In this document: one piece after another, positions 53,053 through 62,913 of the stretch
Layout of the letters: each line of letters begins with the position of its first letter
Position numbering within the stretch: position 1 is the stretch's first letter
Assembly (NCBI GenBank): GCA_963697675.1
Contig: CAVOOW010000010.1
Coordinates: 62,001 to 126,000 of the forward strand
Length of the DNA stretch: 64,000 nt
DNA from: CAVOOW01 sp963697675
GTDB taxonomy: Bacteria > Actinomycetota > Actinomycetes > JACCUZ01
Direction of reading: 5' to 3'
Notes under the pieces: model-generated
Told to the model about the DNA's origin: nothing
Databases searched by the model: none
The model's input: only the letters and a program-made list of their open reading frames with translations
Made by a program: the position numbers and the translations under genes

Positions 53053-54508
53053 CTAAGCGGCGAGGTCGAGCTCCGGCTCGAGACTCGGGACGACGTCCGG
53101 CTCGAGCTCGTCGCGGCGGATCAGCGTCAGCGCCGCGATGATGCCGAGTGCCGGCGACGACGACTCCGCCGATGAAGGCGGCATTGAAGCCGTCGACCAG
53201 AGCATCCGGCAGTGCTGCGCCGGTCGCGACCGCACTCTCGGTGTGGGAGGTCGCGATCGTGGACAGCGCCGCGATGCCCAGCGCCCCGCCGATCTGCTGC
53301 GAGGTGTTGAACAGCCCGGAGGCCAGACCTGCCTCAGCGGGCTGGACGCCGGCGAGGGCGGCGATCGAGATCGGCACGAACGAGAATCCGATGCCGAGCC
53401 CGGAGAGCAGGAAGCCGGGCAGCAGGTCGCCGAGGTATGAGCCGCCGACCGAGACCTGCGTGAAGTAGACAAGGCCAAGGGTCAGGCTCACCATGCCAAC
53501 GACCAGGACTGGCTTGACGCCGACCCGGGTGACCAGCTGCGCCGCCACGGCCGACCACAGGATGGCCGTGCCCGCGACCGCGAGGTAGGCGACCCCGGCC
53601 TTCATCGCCGAGTAGCCGAGCACCTGCTGCATGTACAGCGTCAGCATCAGGAACATCGAGAACAAGGCGGTGCCCAGGATGAAGCCGGCGACATTCGCCC
53701 CTGCCACCGTCCGGGTCCGGAGGATGCCGAACCGCATCAGCGGCTCGGACTGGCGCAGCTCCCAGAACACGAAACCGGCGAGCAGGATCAGTGAGACGGC
53801 GAAGAAGCTCAGCGTCCTCGGCGCGAGCCAGCCGTCCTGCCCCGCCTGCGTGATGGCGTAGACGAGTGTGGAGAGCCCAACCGTGACGAGTGCGGCACCG
53901 GCGGCGTCGAACCGTTTCACGTGGGCATCCCGGCTCTCTTCGAGCAGGAACGGCGCCAGCACGAAGGCCGTCGCGCCGACCGGGATGTTGACGAAGAAGA
54001 TCCATTCCCAGCTCAGCGCGTCGGTGAGCACCCCGCCCAGCAGTACGCCGGCCGCTGCACCGAAGCCGCCGACGGCGCCCCAGACGCCAAGGGCGATGTT
54101 GCGTTCCTTGCCCTCAGCGAAGGTCGTGGAGAGCATCGAGAGCGCCGCGGGGGAGATGATCGCCGCGCCGAGCCCCTGCAGGGCGCGCGCTGCGATCAGC
54201 GACTCCTCCGACCAGGCAAGCCCGGCGAACAGCGAGGCGAGCGTGAACACGATCACGCCCGCGAGGAAGACGCGGCGCCGCCCCAGCAGGTCCGCCGCTC
54301 GGCCGCCGAGAAGGAGCAGGCCCCCGAAGACGAGCGCATAGGCGCTGATCACCCATTGCAGGTCCTCCTGCGAGAACCCGAGGTCGACCTTGATCGATGG
54401 CAGCGCGACGTTCACGATCGCGATGTCCAGGACGACCATGAACTGGACGGCGCTGAGGAGCGCCAGAGCCAGCCATTTTCGTCGGTCTGTTGTCTCCATT
54501 TCGAACAT
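53053..54508 (-). CDS. MFS drug exporter, DHA2 (14-helix) family, C-terminus frameshifted
   Basis: An inner-membrane proton antiporter of about 485 residues. Hallmarks: 'FMVVLDIAIVNVALPSI' in helix 1 (motif D1), 'GGRAADLLGRRRVFLAGVIV' (motif A) near 65, 'ARALQGLGAAIISPAALSML' (motif B) near 105 and 'GGFGAAAGVLLGGVLTDAL' (motif C) near 145. ATG at 54508 follows GAAGGGA. Near 53150 the frame shifts: the usual tail 'GIIAALTLIRRDELEPDVV' ending '...LDLAA' at 53053 is one frame away. As read, the open frame runs on through the tRNA-Lys to 52898, which cannot be natural. The divergent HxlR gene is the likely repressor. Confidence 0.87.
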
Positions 54509-54540
54509 GTCCCTTCAAGTAATCATCGAGTTGACTTGCA

Positions 54541-54558
54541 AAGTAGCAGTATCTACTT
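54541..54558. promoter_or_regulatory. Palindromic operator candidate for the HxlR regulator
   Basis: AAGTAG-CAGTAT-CTACTT is a perfect 6-bp-arm palindrome, extending imperfectly to TGCAAAGTAG/CTACTTGCA. A second inverted repeat CTTGC/GCAAG overlaps its right side (54556-54570). It sits between the divergent MFS and HxlR genes and just upstream of a TACACT -10-like element at 54601, matching known HxlR-type sites. Confidence 0.6.
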
Positions 54559-54612
54559 GCAGAACGCAAGCAATATCTTCGCAAAAGCAAGGAACCGCGC
54601 TACACTCGGGGC

Positions 54613-55338
54613 ATGGCGAAGCGCTACGACCAGTACTGTCCGGTGGCCCACGCCCTGGAGCTGGTCGGCGAGCGGTGGGCGTTGCTCGTCGTACGCGAGC
54701 TGATGCGCGGGCCGAAGCGCTACACCGACCTCGCCGACGCCCTCGGGATCGGCACGAACATCCTCGCCTCGCGGCTGCGCGACCTCGAGGCTTGCGGGGT
54801 GGTCACGACGCGGAAGCTGCCGCCGCCGGCCGCCTCCCGCGTCTACGAGCTCACCGACTACGGCCGCCAGCTCAAGGCGACGGTCCGGGAGCTGGCCCTC
54901 TGGGGCGCCCGCTCACTCGGTCCCCCGACCGACGAGCACGAGATGTTCCCCGGCTGGCTCGAGAACGCCCTCGACACGGTGCTCGCCCCCGTCGCGCCAC
55001 CGGGCCGGTTCGAGTTCCGCGTCGGGGGTGAGGTCGCCTCGATCGTCGACGGTGAGGCCCGGCCCGGGCCGGTCGACAGCCCCGACGTCGTCGTGGAGGC
55101 CGACCCGTCGGGCATGTACTACATGTTCGTGGACCGGCGTCAGGACCTCGTGTCCATCGCGGGGGACCATGACCTTCTCGGCCAGCTCCTCGATGCCGCT
55201 CAGGACCAGGCGGCACGCACCTCCGGTCCTGCACCGACGCGAGACGCGCGACCGCGCACCGAAACGGTCACGCTGCCGATCGGATCCCCGCCGGTTCCCC
55301 CGGGCGGGGCATTGTCGGCTGCGGCTGAGCCCGGCTGA
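54613..55338 (+). CDS. HxlR-family transcriptional regulator with C-terminal SCP2-like domain
   Basis: A 241-residue regulator. The winged-helix HxlR domain fills the first about 100 residues: 'YCPVAHALELVGERWALLVV', 'RELMRGPKRYTDLADAL' and 'ILASRLRDLEACGVVTTRKL'. The remainder ('FEFRVGGEVASIVDGEARPG', 'VVVEADPSGMYYMFVDRRQD') resembles a sterol-carrier-like ligand domain common in actinobacterial HxlR proteins. It probably represses the divergent MFS exporter and responds to its substrate (inference). ATG at 54613 lies 12 bases after a TACACT box, so the leader is very short or absent, as often in actinobacteria. Confidence 0.9.
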   Translation: MAKRYDQYCPVAHALELVGERWALLVVRELMRGPKRYTDLADALGIGTNILASRLRDLEACGVVTTRKLPPPAASRVYELTDYGRQLKATVRELALWGARSLGPPTDEHEMFPGWLENALDTVLAPVAPPGRFEFRVGGEVASIVDGEARPGPVDSPDVVVEADPSGMYYMFVDRRQDLVSIAGDHDLLGQLLDAAQDQAARTSGPAPTRDARPRTETVTLPIGSPPVPPGGALSAAAEPG

Positions 55339-55366
55339 CGAAAGCCCGACGGCGTCGGGCTGGTGG

Positions 55367-57825
55367 TCACCCCGATCGCGCCCCCGCGAAGCGACGGACG
55401 AAGGGCCACCTGGCGCGCTGTCGAGGGATGGAGCGCTGGTCCACGCTGGCGACGAGTCCGGGAAGAGCCCCCGGAGTCTCGTCCATCAACGTGATCGCGT
55501 TGCGCCCCGCGAGGTAGCCCAGGGCGCGATAGGCCTCGAACTTCTGGTCCGTGTAGAGCTGGTCTGCGGTCGGATCATTGGGGAACTTGGCATCGGTTGC
55601 GTGATAGGCCTGCACATCCCACGGCGCATCCTTCGTCACCACCGTCCGGGCATAGATCAATCGGCCGCGGGTGCCGTCATCGAAGGCAATCGTCCCGCTG
55701 ACGCAGTCCTTCTCGGCGAGCTGGCGAGGACCGTTGGGGTCGGGCACGAGGGGCGTCGGATCGATGGTGATCTCGACGTTCAACTCGCTGCGTGCCAGCG
55801 CGATCGCGTCGCCAAGAGTGCCGAACGTTCCGGGTCGGCCACCGCTCGCGTCGAAGCAGTAGATGTTGGCGCACCCCCGCCGCAGCAGCTCGACCAAGCC
55901 CAGGTTCTCGTAGTGGCCGCCGTCCGTCACATATAGGAACTTTGCGTTCACGTTGTTGAGCCCGAGCAGTTCGCGCACCAGATAGGACGGCCGCGGTCGC
56001 GGCACCCACCGGCGTCGCTTACCCGTGGTCCGCGTCGACTGCCAGTCCTCGAGGCGCCGGGGGTTTGGCACCCAGACGCCGAGCCTGATGTTCGACAATG
56101 CGAGCAGGAACGTGAGCGGTCGCCTGGTCATCTTGCCCATCGAGGGGGACAACGCCGCGCCCGACATGGCGACCGCGGCGATGAGGGTGAAGTCGCGATG
56201 CCTCGTGTCGGGGATGTACTTCTCGAAGTCCTCAGTTGACACGCCGCCGACGAGGGGGCCGCCGAGCGCGTAGGGGCTGAACGTAAAGCTCGTCACGCCG
56301 CGACCGGGTGGCGTGGCGCAGGGTTCGAGATGTTGGCGGCGGCGCACACCAGCAGTGTCGGCCAGGATTCGAGACCGGTCTGCGAGAGGGCCACCAGCTT
56401 TGTGTAGTCCCGCTCTCGCGCCACCTCAGGCGCCTTCTTCGTGAGATCCATCGCGGGCATCCGCTCGTCCTTGACGCGCTTGAGCGCAAAGGCACTGGCG
56501 AGACGGCGGCGGTAGAAGGGATGCAATGACCACGTCGTCAGGTCGGCGCGGTAGTAAAGCAGGACGAACAGTGAGAGCGATATCGCAACGAGAACCCAAT
56601 CCCTCGGCGATATCTCCGGCTCCTTGACGGTCAACAGTGCCGTCCAGACGATGATTGCCAACAGGAGCAGTGGTCCGGCGATCGCCCCGGCGAAGTAGGT
56701 GATGAACCTGCTCAGCCCCGAGGAGAGCTTGCCGAACCAGCGACGCAACGTGCTGATGCTCTCCAAGGCCGTTGCTGGCTCGGAAATCCTTGACTGCAAT
56801 TGAAGAAAGACACCCAGTAGGACTGTGGCAAGACTTGCGCCGCCTACGGTGCCCACAGCCTGGACCTGCTCCGACGTGACCGCGGTGGTTGTCGGATGGT
56901 CTGAAAGATTCCGCAGCGCGGCCAGCGTCGCCGGCACCAAGGCAATGAAGACGGTTGCAACTCCGAGAGTCACGATGAAGCGCAAGGACCAAGCCTGCAC
57001 CGCGGCGCGCCACGAGTCATGCTTGAAGCGCCAGATGACCGTCCAGATCCCCAGTAGGGCGAACGCCACAAGCGCCCAGACGAGCAGCATGACCAACCAG
57101 TGCGGAAGGGAGGCGGTGAAGACACAGTTGTCGTCCCCGCGTTTGCATGCCGTTCCTGTGGACGTCACCGGTGTGCGAAGCGTTGGGAACCGCCATCGGT
57201 AAGCGAGCCCGAGAAAGAACCCCGTCGGGGCAAGCACGAGCGTCAAGAAACCGAGATTGAAGACGAACCCGAGAATCACGCGATAGCCCAAGGCCAACTT
57301 GCCCGAGGCTCCGGGCGCGAGATAGGAGCTCCGGTTGCGCAGGTATTGCTCCTCCGGCGAACCCGGGTGGAACGGTGGAGTCTCGGCGATCAGGCTGGGG
57401 TCGGAGTCGTCGTAGCCGGGTTCGCCTTTCTTGGGTTGCGGTTCCGCCGGATCCCATGTCTTCGCGACCATCGCCATGCCGGCAGCGATATAGGAACCGC
57501 CGGAGACCGCCGCCACATAAGCCGCCTCGCTGAGGCGGTTCAAGCTCGGGTCCTCCTTCGACTTTTCCTTGGACAGGGCTTGCAGCGCACCCAGGTTGAA
57601 CGACGCTGACCGGATGCCGCCGCCGGAGCAGCAGATGCCGACCTTGTCGTCCGACGGCGGTTCGATCGTCCCGATGAAAGAGGCCGTCGGTTCCGGCTTG
57701 ATGCCGAGTAGCAGCCGGCGCCGGGTCTGGTACGCCCTGTCCACATCCCTACGGCGCATGACGCGAGCCGGCACTTCTTGGACGAGTCCGGAGTCGCGCG
57801 TTAGTGGCGTTTCAGGCGCAGTCAT
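55367..57825 (-). pseudogene. Membrane-anchored patatin-like phospholipase, split by a frameshift
   Basis: ATG at 57825 opens a patatin domain: 'VGICCSGGGIRSASFNLGAL' (oxyanion hole) near residue 65 and 'YVAAVSGGSYIAAGMAMV' (nucleophile Ser) near 105. Several membrane helices follow ('LPHWLVMLLVWALVAFALLG', 'RFITYFAGAIAGPLLLLAII'). The first frame stops at 56293. The second frame resumes with 'GRGVTSFTFSPYALGGPLVG' and contains the catalytic Asp in 'YVTDGGHYENLGLVELLRRG', ending at 55367. A shift near 56310-56330 splits it; repaired length is about 815 residues. It would hydrolyse lipid esters at the membrane. Confidence 0.85.
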
Positions 57826-57959
57826 GATCCCCCCTCAGCCGCAGCAAGGCGACTACTGCTGTTTTGTACGCGCATAGTCACCACCGGTCAACCATGTGAC
57901 ACGGTCCTGACCGGACGACTGCCTGTGGCGGCTCATCGACTAGCGGCAAGATGGCGCCT

Positions 57960-59162
57960 ATGGCCTACGACGTCGAACGAGTCCGTCAGTCCTTCCCTGC
58001 CCTCAAGGAGGGCGCCGCGCACTTCGACGGACCGGGCGGATCCCAGGTGCCGCGACAGGTGGGCCACGCCATCGCCGGCACGATCACCGCGGCGATCGCA
58101 AACCGCGGCACGGTGACGGCCGCGGAGCGGCGCGCCGACTCGGTCGTGAACGAGGCCCGCGAGGCGGTGGCTGACCTGCTCGGCGCAACACGCGACGGGG
58201 TGGTGTTCGGCCGGTCGATGACCCAGCTCACCTATGACATCTCGCGCGCGCTGGCCAAGCAGTGGTCGGCGGGCGACGAGGTCGTGGTGACCCGGCTCGA
58301 CCACGACGCGAACATCAGGCCGTGGGTACGCGCGGCGGAGGTTGCCGGTGCGACCGTGCGCTGGGCGCCGTTCGACCCGGCCACGGGCGAGCTCGCGGTC
58401 AGCGACATCACCGACCTCCTCAGTGCACGCACCCGGGTGGTTGCCGTCACCGGTGCGTCGAACATCCTCGGCACCCGACCGGACGTCCCGGCGATCGCCG
58501 ACGCTGCGCACGCGCAGGGAACCCTCGTCTACGTCGACGGCGTGCACCTGACCCCCCACGCCTCGGTCGACGTATCTTCGCTCGGGGCGGACTTCTTCGT
58601 CTGCTCGCCCTACAAGTTCCTCGGTCCGCACCTGGGCACGCTCGCTGCCGACCCGGGGCTGCTCGACAAGCTCGAGCCCGACAAGCTGCTGCCCCAGACC
58701 GATGACGTGCCCGAGCGATTCGAGCTGGGCACGCTGCCCTACGAGCTGCTGGCCGGCACGACTGCCGCGATCGACTTCCTCGCCGACCTGGTGGGGGGTG
58801 ACGGCGACCGCCGCTCCAGGCTCGTCGCAAGCATGGATGCGCTCGAGGACTACGAAGCCGGGCTCTTCGCGATGCTGCTCGACGGGCTGGCCGCCCTCGA
58901 CGGGGTGACGCTGCACGGCAGCGCTGCCCAACGCACCCCGACGGCGCTGTTCAGCGTGGCGGGGCGCACCCCGCAGGAGGTGTACGAGCGTCTTGCGCTC
59001 GCCGGTGTGAATGCACCCGGCGGCAACTTCTATGCGCTGGAGGCGTCCCGCTGGCTGGGTCTGGGAGACGAAGGCGCGACGCGCGCGGGCCTGGCGCCGT
59101 ACACGGACTCCTCGGACATCGACCGCCTGCTCACCGCCGTCGCCGACTGCCGCACCGTCTGA
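57960..59162 (+). CDS. Cysteine desulfurase-like PLP enzyme (class V aminotransferase fold)
   Basis: A 400-residue fold-type I PLP enzyme of the TIGR01976-like group. 'RVRQSFPALKEGAAHFDGPG' opens it; 'RLDHDANIRPWVRAAEVAGA' near 110 and 'VVAVTGASNILGTRPDV' near 165 shape the active site. The PLP lysine is in 'DFFVCSPYKFLGPHLGTLA' near 220. Unlike IscS/SufS it has no clear mobile Cys loop near residue 330 ('SAAQRTPTALFSVAGRTP'), so desulfurase activity is uncertain. ATG at 57960 gives the usual N-terminus; ATG at 57951 adds three residues. It stands alone. Confidence 0.88.
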   Translation: MAYDVERVRQSFPALKEGAAHFDGPGGSQVPRQVGHAIAGTITAAIANRGTVTAAERRADSVVNEAREAVADLLGATRDGVVFGRSMTQLTYDISRALAKQWSAGDEVVVTRLDHDANIRPWVRAAEVAGATVRWAPFDPATGELAVSDITDLLSARTRVVAVTGASNILGTRPDVPAIADAAHAQGTLVYVDGVHLTPHASVDVSSLGADFFVCSPYKFLGPHLGTLAADPGLLDKLEPDKLLPQTDDVPERFELGTLPYELLAGTTAAIDFLADLVGGDGDRRSRLVASMDALEDYEAGLFAMLLDGLAALDGVTLHGSAAQRTPTALFSVAGRTPQEVYERLALAGVNAPGGNFYALEASRWLGLGDEGATRAGLAPYTDSSDIDRLLTAVADCRTV

Positions 59163-59288
59163 CCGGCGGGGCCGCGCGTCGCCTGACCGGCGCCAGAGGG
59201 CCGCCGAACGGCTGAATTCTGCCGGCGATGTATCTGGACGTGTCACATCCGGCTCTGTCCGGAGACAAACTGTCGAGTGCTCCTGCAA

Positions 59289-59309
59289 GTCAGCCGCAAG
59301 TCGGCTGAC
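59289..59309. promoter_or_regulatory. Perfect inverted repeat upstream of the zinc-ribbon gene
   Basis: GTCAGCCG and CGGCTGAC, 8-bp arms with a five-base loop, lie 40 bp before the start of the next gene. It could be an operator or a leader hairpin. Confidence 0.4.
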
Positions 59310-59348
59310 AGTGCTCAAGAGGACAGTGGCGTTGACCGAGGAGGAACC

Positions 59349-59684
59349 ATGACCCAGTTCACGCTTCACTGCCCGCTCTGTTCGGCTGAGCTGATGCTCA
59401 CCGCGCGGCGGCTGATGGTGCGCGTAGACGCCGGCACTGCCACGTCGGGCGAGGTCCTGTTCACCTGCCTTGGCTGCCGCCAGACCTCAGCCGTCAACGT
59501 CGACGTCGATGCTGTCGCAGCGCTGGTGGGCGCGGGCGTCACCTTCCTGAGCATGTCCGAGCCGACCATCGACCACCCCGAGTCGCGCCTGGGCGGCCCG
59601 CCGCTCACCCACGACGACCTGCTCGACCTGCACGCCGCCCTGGACGGCGACGCCTGGTTCGAGCAGCTCGCCACTGTCGACTGA
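59349..59684 (+). CDS. Small zinc-ribbon-like protein
   Basis: Encodes 111 residues from ATG at 59349 after GAGGAGG. 'FTLHCPLCSAELMLTARR' and 'EVLFTCLGCRQTSAVNVDVD' provide two CxxC pairs that would bind one zinc. The C-terminal half is an acidic helix pair ending 'DAWFEQLATVD'. Small zinc-ribbon proteins of this kind are common in actinobacteria with no known role. The upstream leader has an inverted repeat. Confidence 0.8.
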   Translation: MTQFTLHCPLCSAELMLTARRLMVRVDAGTATSGEVLFTCLGCRQTSAVNVDVDAVAALVGAGVTFLSMSEPTIDHPESRLGGPPLTHDDLLDLHAALDGDAWFEQLATVD

Positions 59685-59701
59685 CACGCGTCAGGCAGGC
59701 T

Positions 59702-60931
59702 TCAGGTCCGTGCGGGGCTGCTCACGGCCGCCCGGCTGCGGCTGAGCTCGGCGAGCAGCTGGCGCTCTCGTACCACGAAGTCGTCCAGGGGATGCCCACG
59801 CTCGGCGCGCTCGCGCAGGAACGCCAGCTCGGTCCCTGCGAGCTGGAAGTCGTGCAGTGCTCGCGAGCTGGCGCCGCCGTAGGTCCGTTCGGCCCACGCC
59901 ATCGCCTGTCGTCGTCGCGGCATCGACGCGAGCATCGCGACGTCCTCGGGCACGAGCCAGCCGGACTGCACATAGAGCGGCAGCCATCTTGCGATGGTGG
60001 CGCCCTCGCGACGGCGCGACCAGGTCGCGACTGCCAGGGTCAGCACGAACGCCGGCACCATGATGAGCACATAGCCGACGAGAAAGCCGTGCAGACCTGA
60101 CAGCGAGGCGTAGTTCCACGTGGCGTGCAGGGCGACAGCCAGCAGGTAGCCCCCGATGGGGGCGAGCCAGCGCGCGCTCCCGGGCCGTCCTCGCGCCGCG
60201 ATGCCCAACCCGATGCCCGTCATCGTCGTGAACAGCGGGTGGGCGAAGGGCGCAAGAACGCCGCGGAGTACGAAGGTCGACCCGGCAGCGAACAGTCCGC
60301 CCGTGACACCCAGCTGCTCGTTGCCGGCCAGGAATGCGCGCCCGAAGTAGAGGATGTTCTCGGTGAAGGCGAAGCCGACCCCCACGAACCCGGCCAGGAC
60401 GATGCCGTCGACGATCCCGTCGAACTCCTTGCGGCGGAACAGGAAAACCGCGAGCACGGCTGCGCCTTTCGCGCCCTCTTCGACCCATGGAGCGATGAGG
60501 ACGCCTGTCGTCGCCATGCCTTGCCCGGCGTCGCTCGTACGCGCCACGATGATCGCGCTCGCGGTGTTCAGCGTCGCCGCGATGAGAGCCGCGACGGTGG
60601 CGCCCCAGAAGAACGCGAAGGCGAGCAGTGCCCTGGGCTCGGGTTCATAGCGGTCGACCCAGCGCAGCGCACCGATGACGATCGGCAGCGGCAGCACGGC
60701 GAGGCTGACGCCGATCAGGAAGCCGCCGACTCCGGTCGAGCTCGTCTCCGAGCCGAGGACCACGAGGCCGCTGGCCGCCATCAGCAGGGCGAGCAGCCCG
60801 ATCAGTACTCCCCGCAAGGCCCGCCGTCCTCGACGTACCCGGGGCTCGTCCGAAAGCCACTCGTTGGCGTCGCGGGCGGACGGCGGCCACGGTGCCCTGG
60901 TGGGCATGGTCGGCCCGACCGGGAGTGACAT
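59702..60931 (-). CDS. PrsW-family intramembrane metalloprotease
   Basis: A 409-residue membrane protein. After a polar start and eight or so helices, the catalytic motifs appear: 'IAPWVEEGAKGAAVLAVFLF' (EExxK-type) near residue 150, 'GFVGVGFAFTENILYFGRAF' (FxxxEN) near 185, 'LAPFAHPLFTTMTGIGLG' (His) near 230 and 'LAVALHATWNYASL' (HxxxN) near 275. PrsW relatives cut membrane-anchored anti-sigma factors, so it may control a stress sigma factor not in view. A cytoplasmic Arg/Ala-rich tail follows. ATG at 60931 is the only in-frame Met that keeps the first helix. Confidence 0.92.
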   Translation of the reverse strand: MSLPVGPTMPTRAPWPPSARDANEWLSDEPRVRRGRRALRGVLIGLLALLMAASGLVVLGSETSSTGVGGFLIGVSLAVLPLPIVIGALRWVDRYEPEPRALLAFAFFWGATVAALIAATLNTASAIIVARTSDAGQGMATTGVLIAPWVEEGAKGAAVLAVFLFRRKEFDGIVDGIVLAGFVGVGFAFTENILYFGRAFLAGNEQLGVTGGLFAAGSTFVLRGVLAPFAHPLFTTMTGIGLGIAARGRPGSARWLAPIGGYLLAVALHATWNYASLSGLHGFLVGYVLIMVPAFVLTLAVATWSRRREGATIARWLPLYVQSGWLVPEDVAMLASMPRRRQAMAWAERTYGGASSRALHDFQLAGTELAFLRERAERGHPLDDFVVRERQLLAELSRSRAAVSSPART

Positions 60932-60969
60932 GCGGAGAGCCTAAAGCGTGGGCGTGAGATCGTTCCGCC

Positions 60970-62322
60970 ATGACGACCATCGACCGTGACCGACTGCACG
61001 AGCTGATGAAGGCCGAGCAGGACTATTTCGTGGCCCGCCACCCGAAGTCGCAGGCGCTGTTCGAACGGGCCCGTGCGGTCCTGCCGGGTGGGGTTCCGAT
61101 GAGCTGGATGAGCAAGTGGCCCGGCGGTTTCCCGGTGCACGTGGCGGAGGCGTCCGGCGCGCACTTCACCGACGTCGATGGCATCGACTACGTCGACTTC
61201 TGCCTGGGCGACACAGGGGCCATGACCGGCCACTCGCCGCCTGCCACGGTCGAGGAGGTACGTCGGCAGGTGGCTCGCGGCATCACGGCCATGCTGCCGA
61301 CGGCCGACGCCGCCATCGTCGCGGAGGACCTCGGCGCCCGGTTCGGACTGCCGCTGTGGCAGTTCACGCTGTCGGCCACCGACGCCAACCGCCACGTCGT
61401 CCGCTATGCGCGGCATGTGTCGCGGCGCCCCAAGATCGTCGTTCACGACTTCTGCTACCACGGCAGTGTCGACGAGACGTTCGCGACGCTTTCCGGGGGA
61501 CGCACCGTCAACCGGCGCGGGAACATCGGCCCCCCGGTCGACGTCGGCGAGACCACGACGGTTGTGCCCTTCAACGACGTCGATGCTCTCGAGCGGGCGC
61601 TCGCGGCCGGTGACGTGGCGGCGGTCCTCTTCGAGCCGGCGCTGACCAACGTGGGCATCGTCCTTCCGGAACCGGGCTACCACGACGCGGTGCGGGCGCT
61701 GACCCGGGAGCACGGCGTCCTGCTCGTCATCGACGAGACCCACACCCTGTGCGCGGGGCCGGGCGGCTACACGGCCGCCTACGGCCTCTCGCCGGACTTC
61801 GTCACGCTCGGCAAGGCGGTGGCGGGCGGCATCCCGGTCGGGGCTTTCGGCATGACAGCCGAGGTGTCGGCGGCGATCGACGCGAGCATCGCGCTCGAGG
61901 ACATCGACGTGGGCGGGATCGGGGGCACGCTGGCGGGCAACGCGCTGTCGTTGGCCGCCATGCGGGTCACGCTCGCGGACGTGCTGACACCGTCGGCGTA
62001 CTCCCGGATGATCCCGCTCGCGGATCGCTGGGCGGACGGCGTCGACGCGGGCATCGCCCGCTACGACCTGCCGTGGCACTGCAGCCGCCTCGGTGCGCGC
62101 GCCGAGTACAACTTCTCGCCGACGCCGCCCCGTGACGGAGCGCAGGCCCACGCGGCTGGCGACTTCGAGATAGAGCAGTTCCTGCACCTCTTCCTGCTCA
62201 ACCGCGGCATCCTGCTGACCCCCTTCCACAACATGGCCCTGATGTCGCCGGCGACCACCGAGGCCGACGTCGATCGCCATACCGAGGTCTTCGGTGAGGC
62301 CCTGGCGACGCTGGCGGGGTGA
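60970..62322 (+). CDS. Class III aminotransferase (glutamate-1-semialdehyde aminomutase-like)
   Basis: A 450-residue PLP enzyme. 'FERARAVLPGGVPMSWMSKW' opens it; 'SGAHFTDVDGIDYVDFCLGD' near 60 and 'LVIDETHTLCAGPGGYTAAY' near 255 match the family. The PLP lysine lies in 'FVTLGKAVAGGIPVGAFGM' near 280. It resembles aspartate aminotransferase-family proteins close to HemL, but lacks of hem context and the GxxMxW-type start make tetrapyrrole synthesis unlikely; amino-group transfer to an unknown keto acid is more probable. ATG at 60970. It is divergent from prsW with only 38 bp between starts. Confidence 0.9.
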   Translation: MTTIDRDRLHELMKAEQDYFVARHPKSQALFERARAVLPGGVPMSWMSKWPGGFPVHVAEASGAHFTDVDGIDYVDFCLGDTGAMTGHSPPATVEEVRRQVARGITAMLPTADAAIVAEDLGARFGLPLWQFTLSATDANRHVVRYARHVSRRPKIVVHDFCYHGSVDETFATLSGGRTVNRRGNIGPPVDVGETTTVVPFNDVDALERALAAGDVAAVLFEPALTNVGIVLPEPGYHDAVRALTREHGVLLVIDETHTLCAGPGGYTAAYGLSPDFVTLGKAVAGGIPVGAFGMTAEVSAAIDASIALEDIDVGGIGGTLAGNALSLAAMRVTLADVLTPSAYSRMIPLADRWADGVDAGIARYDLPWHCSRLGARAEYNFSPTPPRDGAQAHAAGDFEIEQFLHLFLLNRGILLTPFHNMALMSPATTEADVDRHTEVFGEALATLAG

Positions 62323-62557
62323 CCCCGGTCATGCGATCTAGGACTGAGGTAGCCCGTGCGGGGGGCACCTGACCCGGGAGGATCAGGCTGCAATGGCCCG
62401 AGTGGGTCATGGCGGCGCAAACCGGGCATACCTAGGCTGTGGATCGGTAGTTCTGTTGGCCGGTTCGTTATGCGGAAAGCCACCATGCGGTGCTTTCCGG
62501 CCAGTGTTTCCGCAGTCTGGGGCGTCAACTGTGTCGTTAGAGGAAGGTGGTCCGCCG

Positions 62558-62713
62558 GTGATGCGTCCGACGGACACCCGATTGCAGGATCCGCTCGTTC
62601 TCGACGAAATCGAGCTGTACGGGGAGCTCGTGATCGCTGCCTCGTCCTCCGACCACCCGTTGAGCCGCGACGAGATCGACCACGTACTCGGTGTCGACGA
62701 GGCACGCGACTGA
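62558..62713 (+). CDS. Small conserved-type hypothetical protein
   Basis: Encodes 51 residues from GTG at 62558 (or 50 from ATG 62561), after AGGAAGG. 'DTRLQDPLVLDEIELYGELV' and 'SDHPLSRDEIDHVLGVDEA' match the size and rhythm of small helical actinobacterial proteins of unknown function. Its last codons form the first unit of a 43-bp repeat. Confidence 0.6.
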   Translation: MMRPTDTRLQDPLVLDEIELYGELVIAASSSDHPLSRDEIDHVLGVDEARD

Positions 62714-62800
62714 CCGCACCGGCCGCTCTTGCGGTGTCGACGAGGCACGCGACGGACCGCACCGGCCGCTTTTGCGGTGTCGACGAGGCGCACGACCGGG
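62691..62800. repeat. 43-bp direct repeat, about 2.5 copies
   Basis: Units start at 62691, 62734 and 62777, each with GGTGTCGACGAGGCACGCGA then GACCGCACCGGCCGCT. The third is partial (to 62800). The first unit encodes the end of the small upstream protein, so the repeat probably arose by duplication of that gene's 3' end. Confidence 0.85.
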
Positions 62801-62913
62801 CCTGTCCTGCCCAGCCCGGTCTTCTCCCAGCGGACCCCGGTAGGTCCGGGCGACAGGAACTGGCCCTAGCATCACGCCCGGACCCGCATTGCCGCCCAGT
62901 CCTGGAGTCCCCA

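Noticed and set aside
62691..62800. Possible CRISPR-like repeat
   Set aside because: Only 2.5 contiguous units with no spacers and no cas genes; it is a plain tandem repeat.
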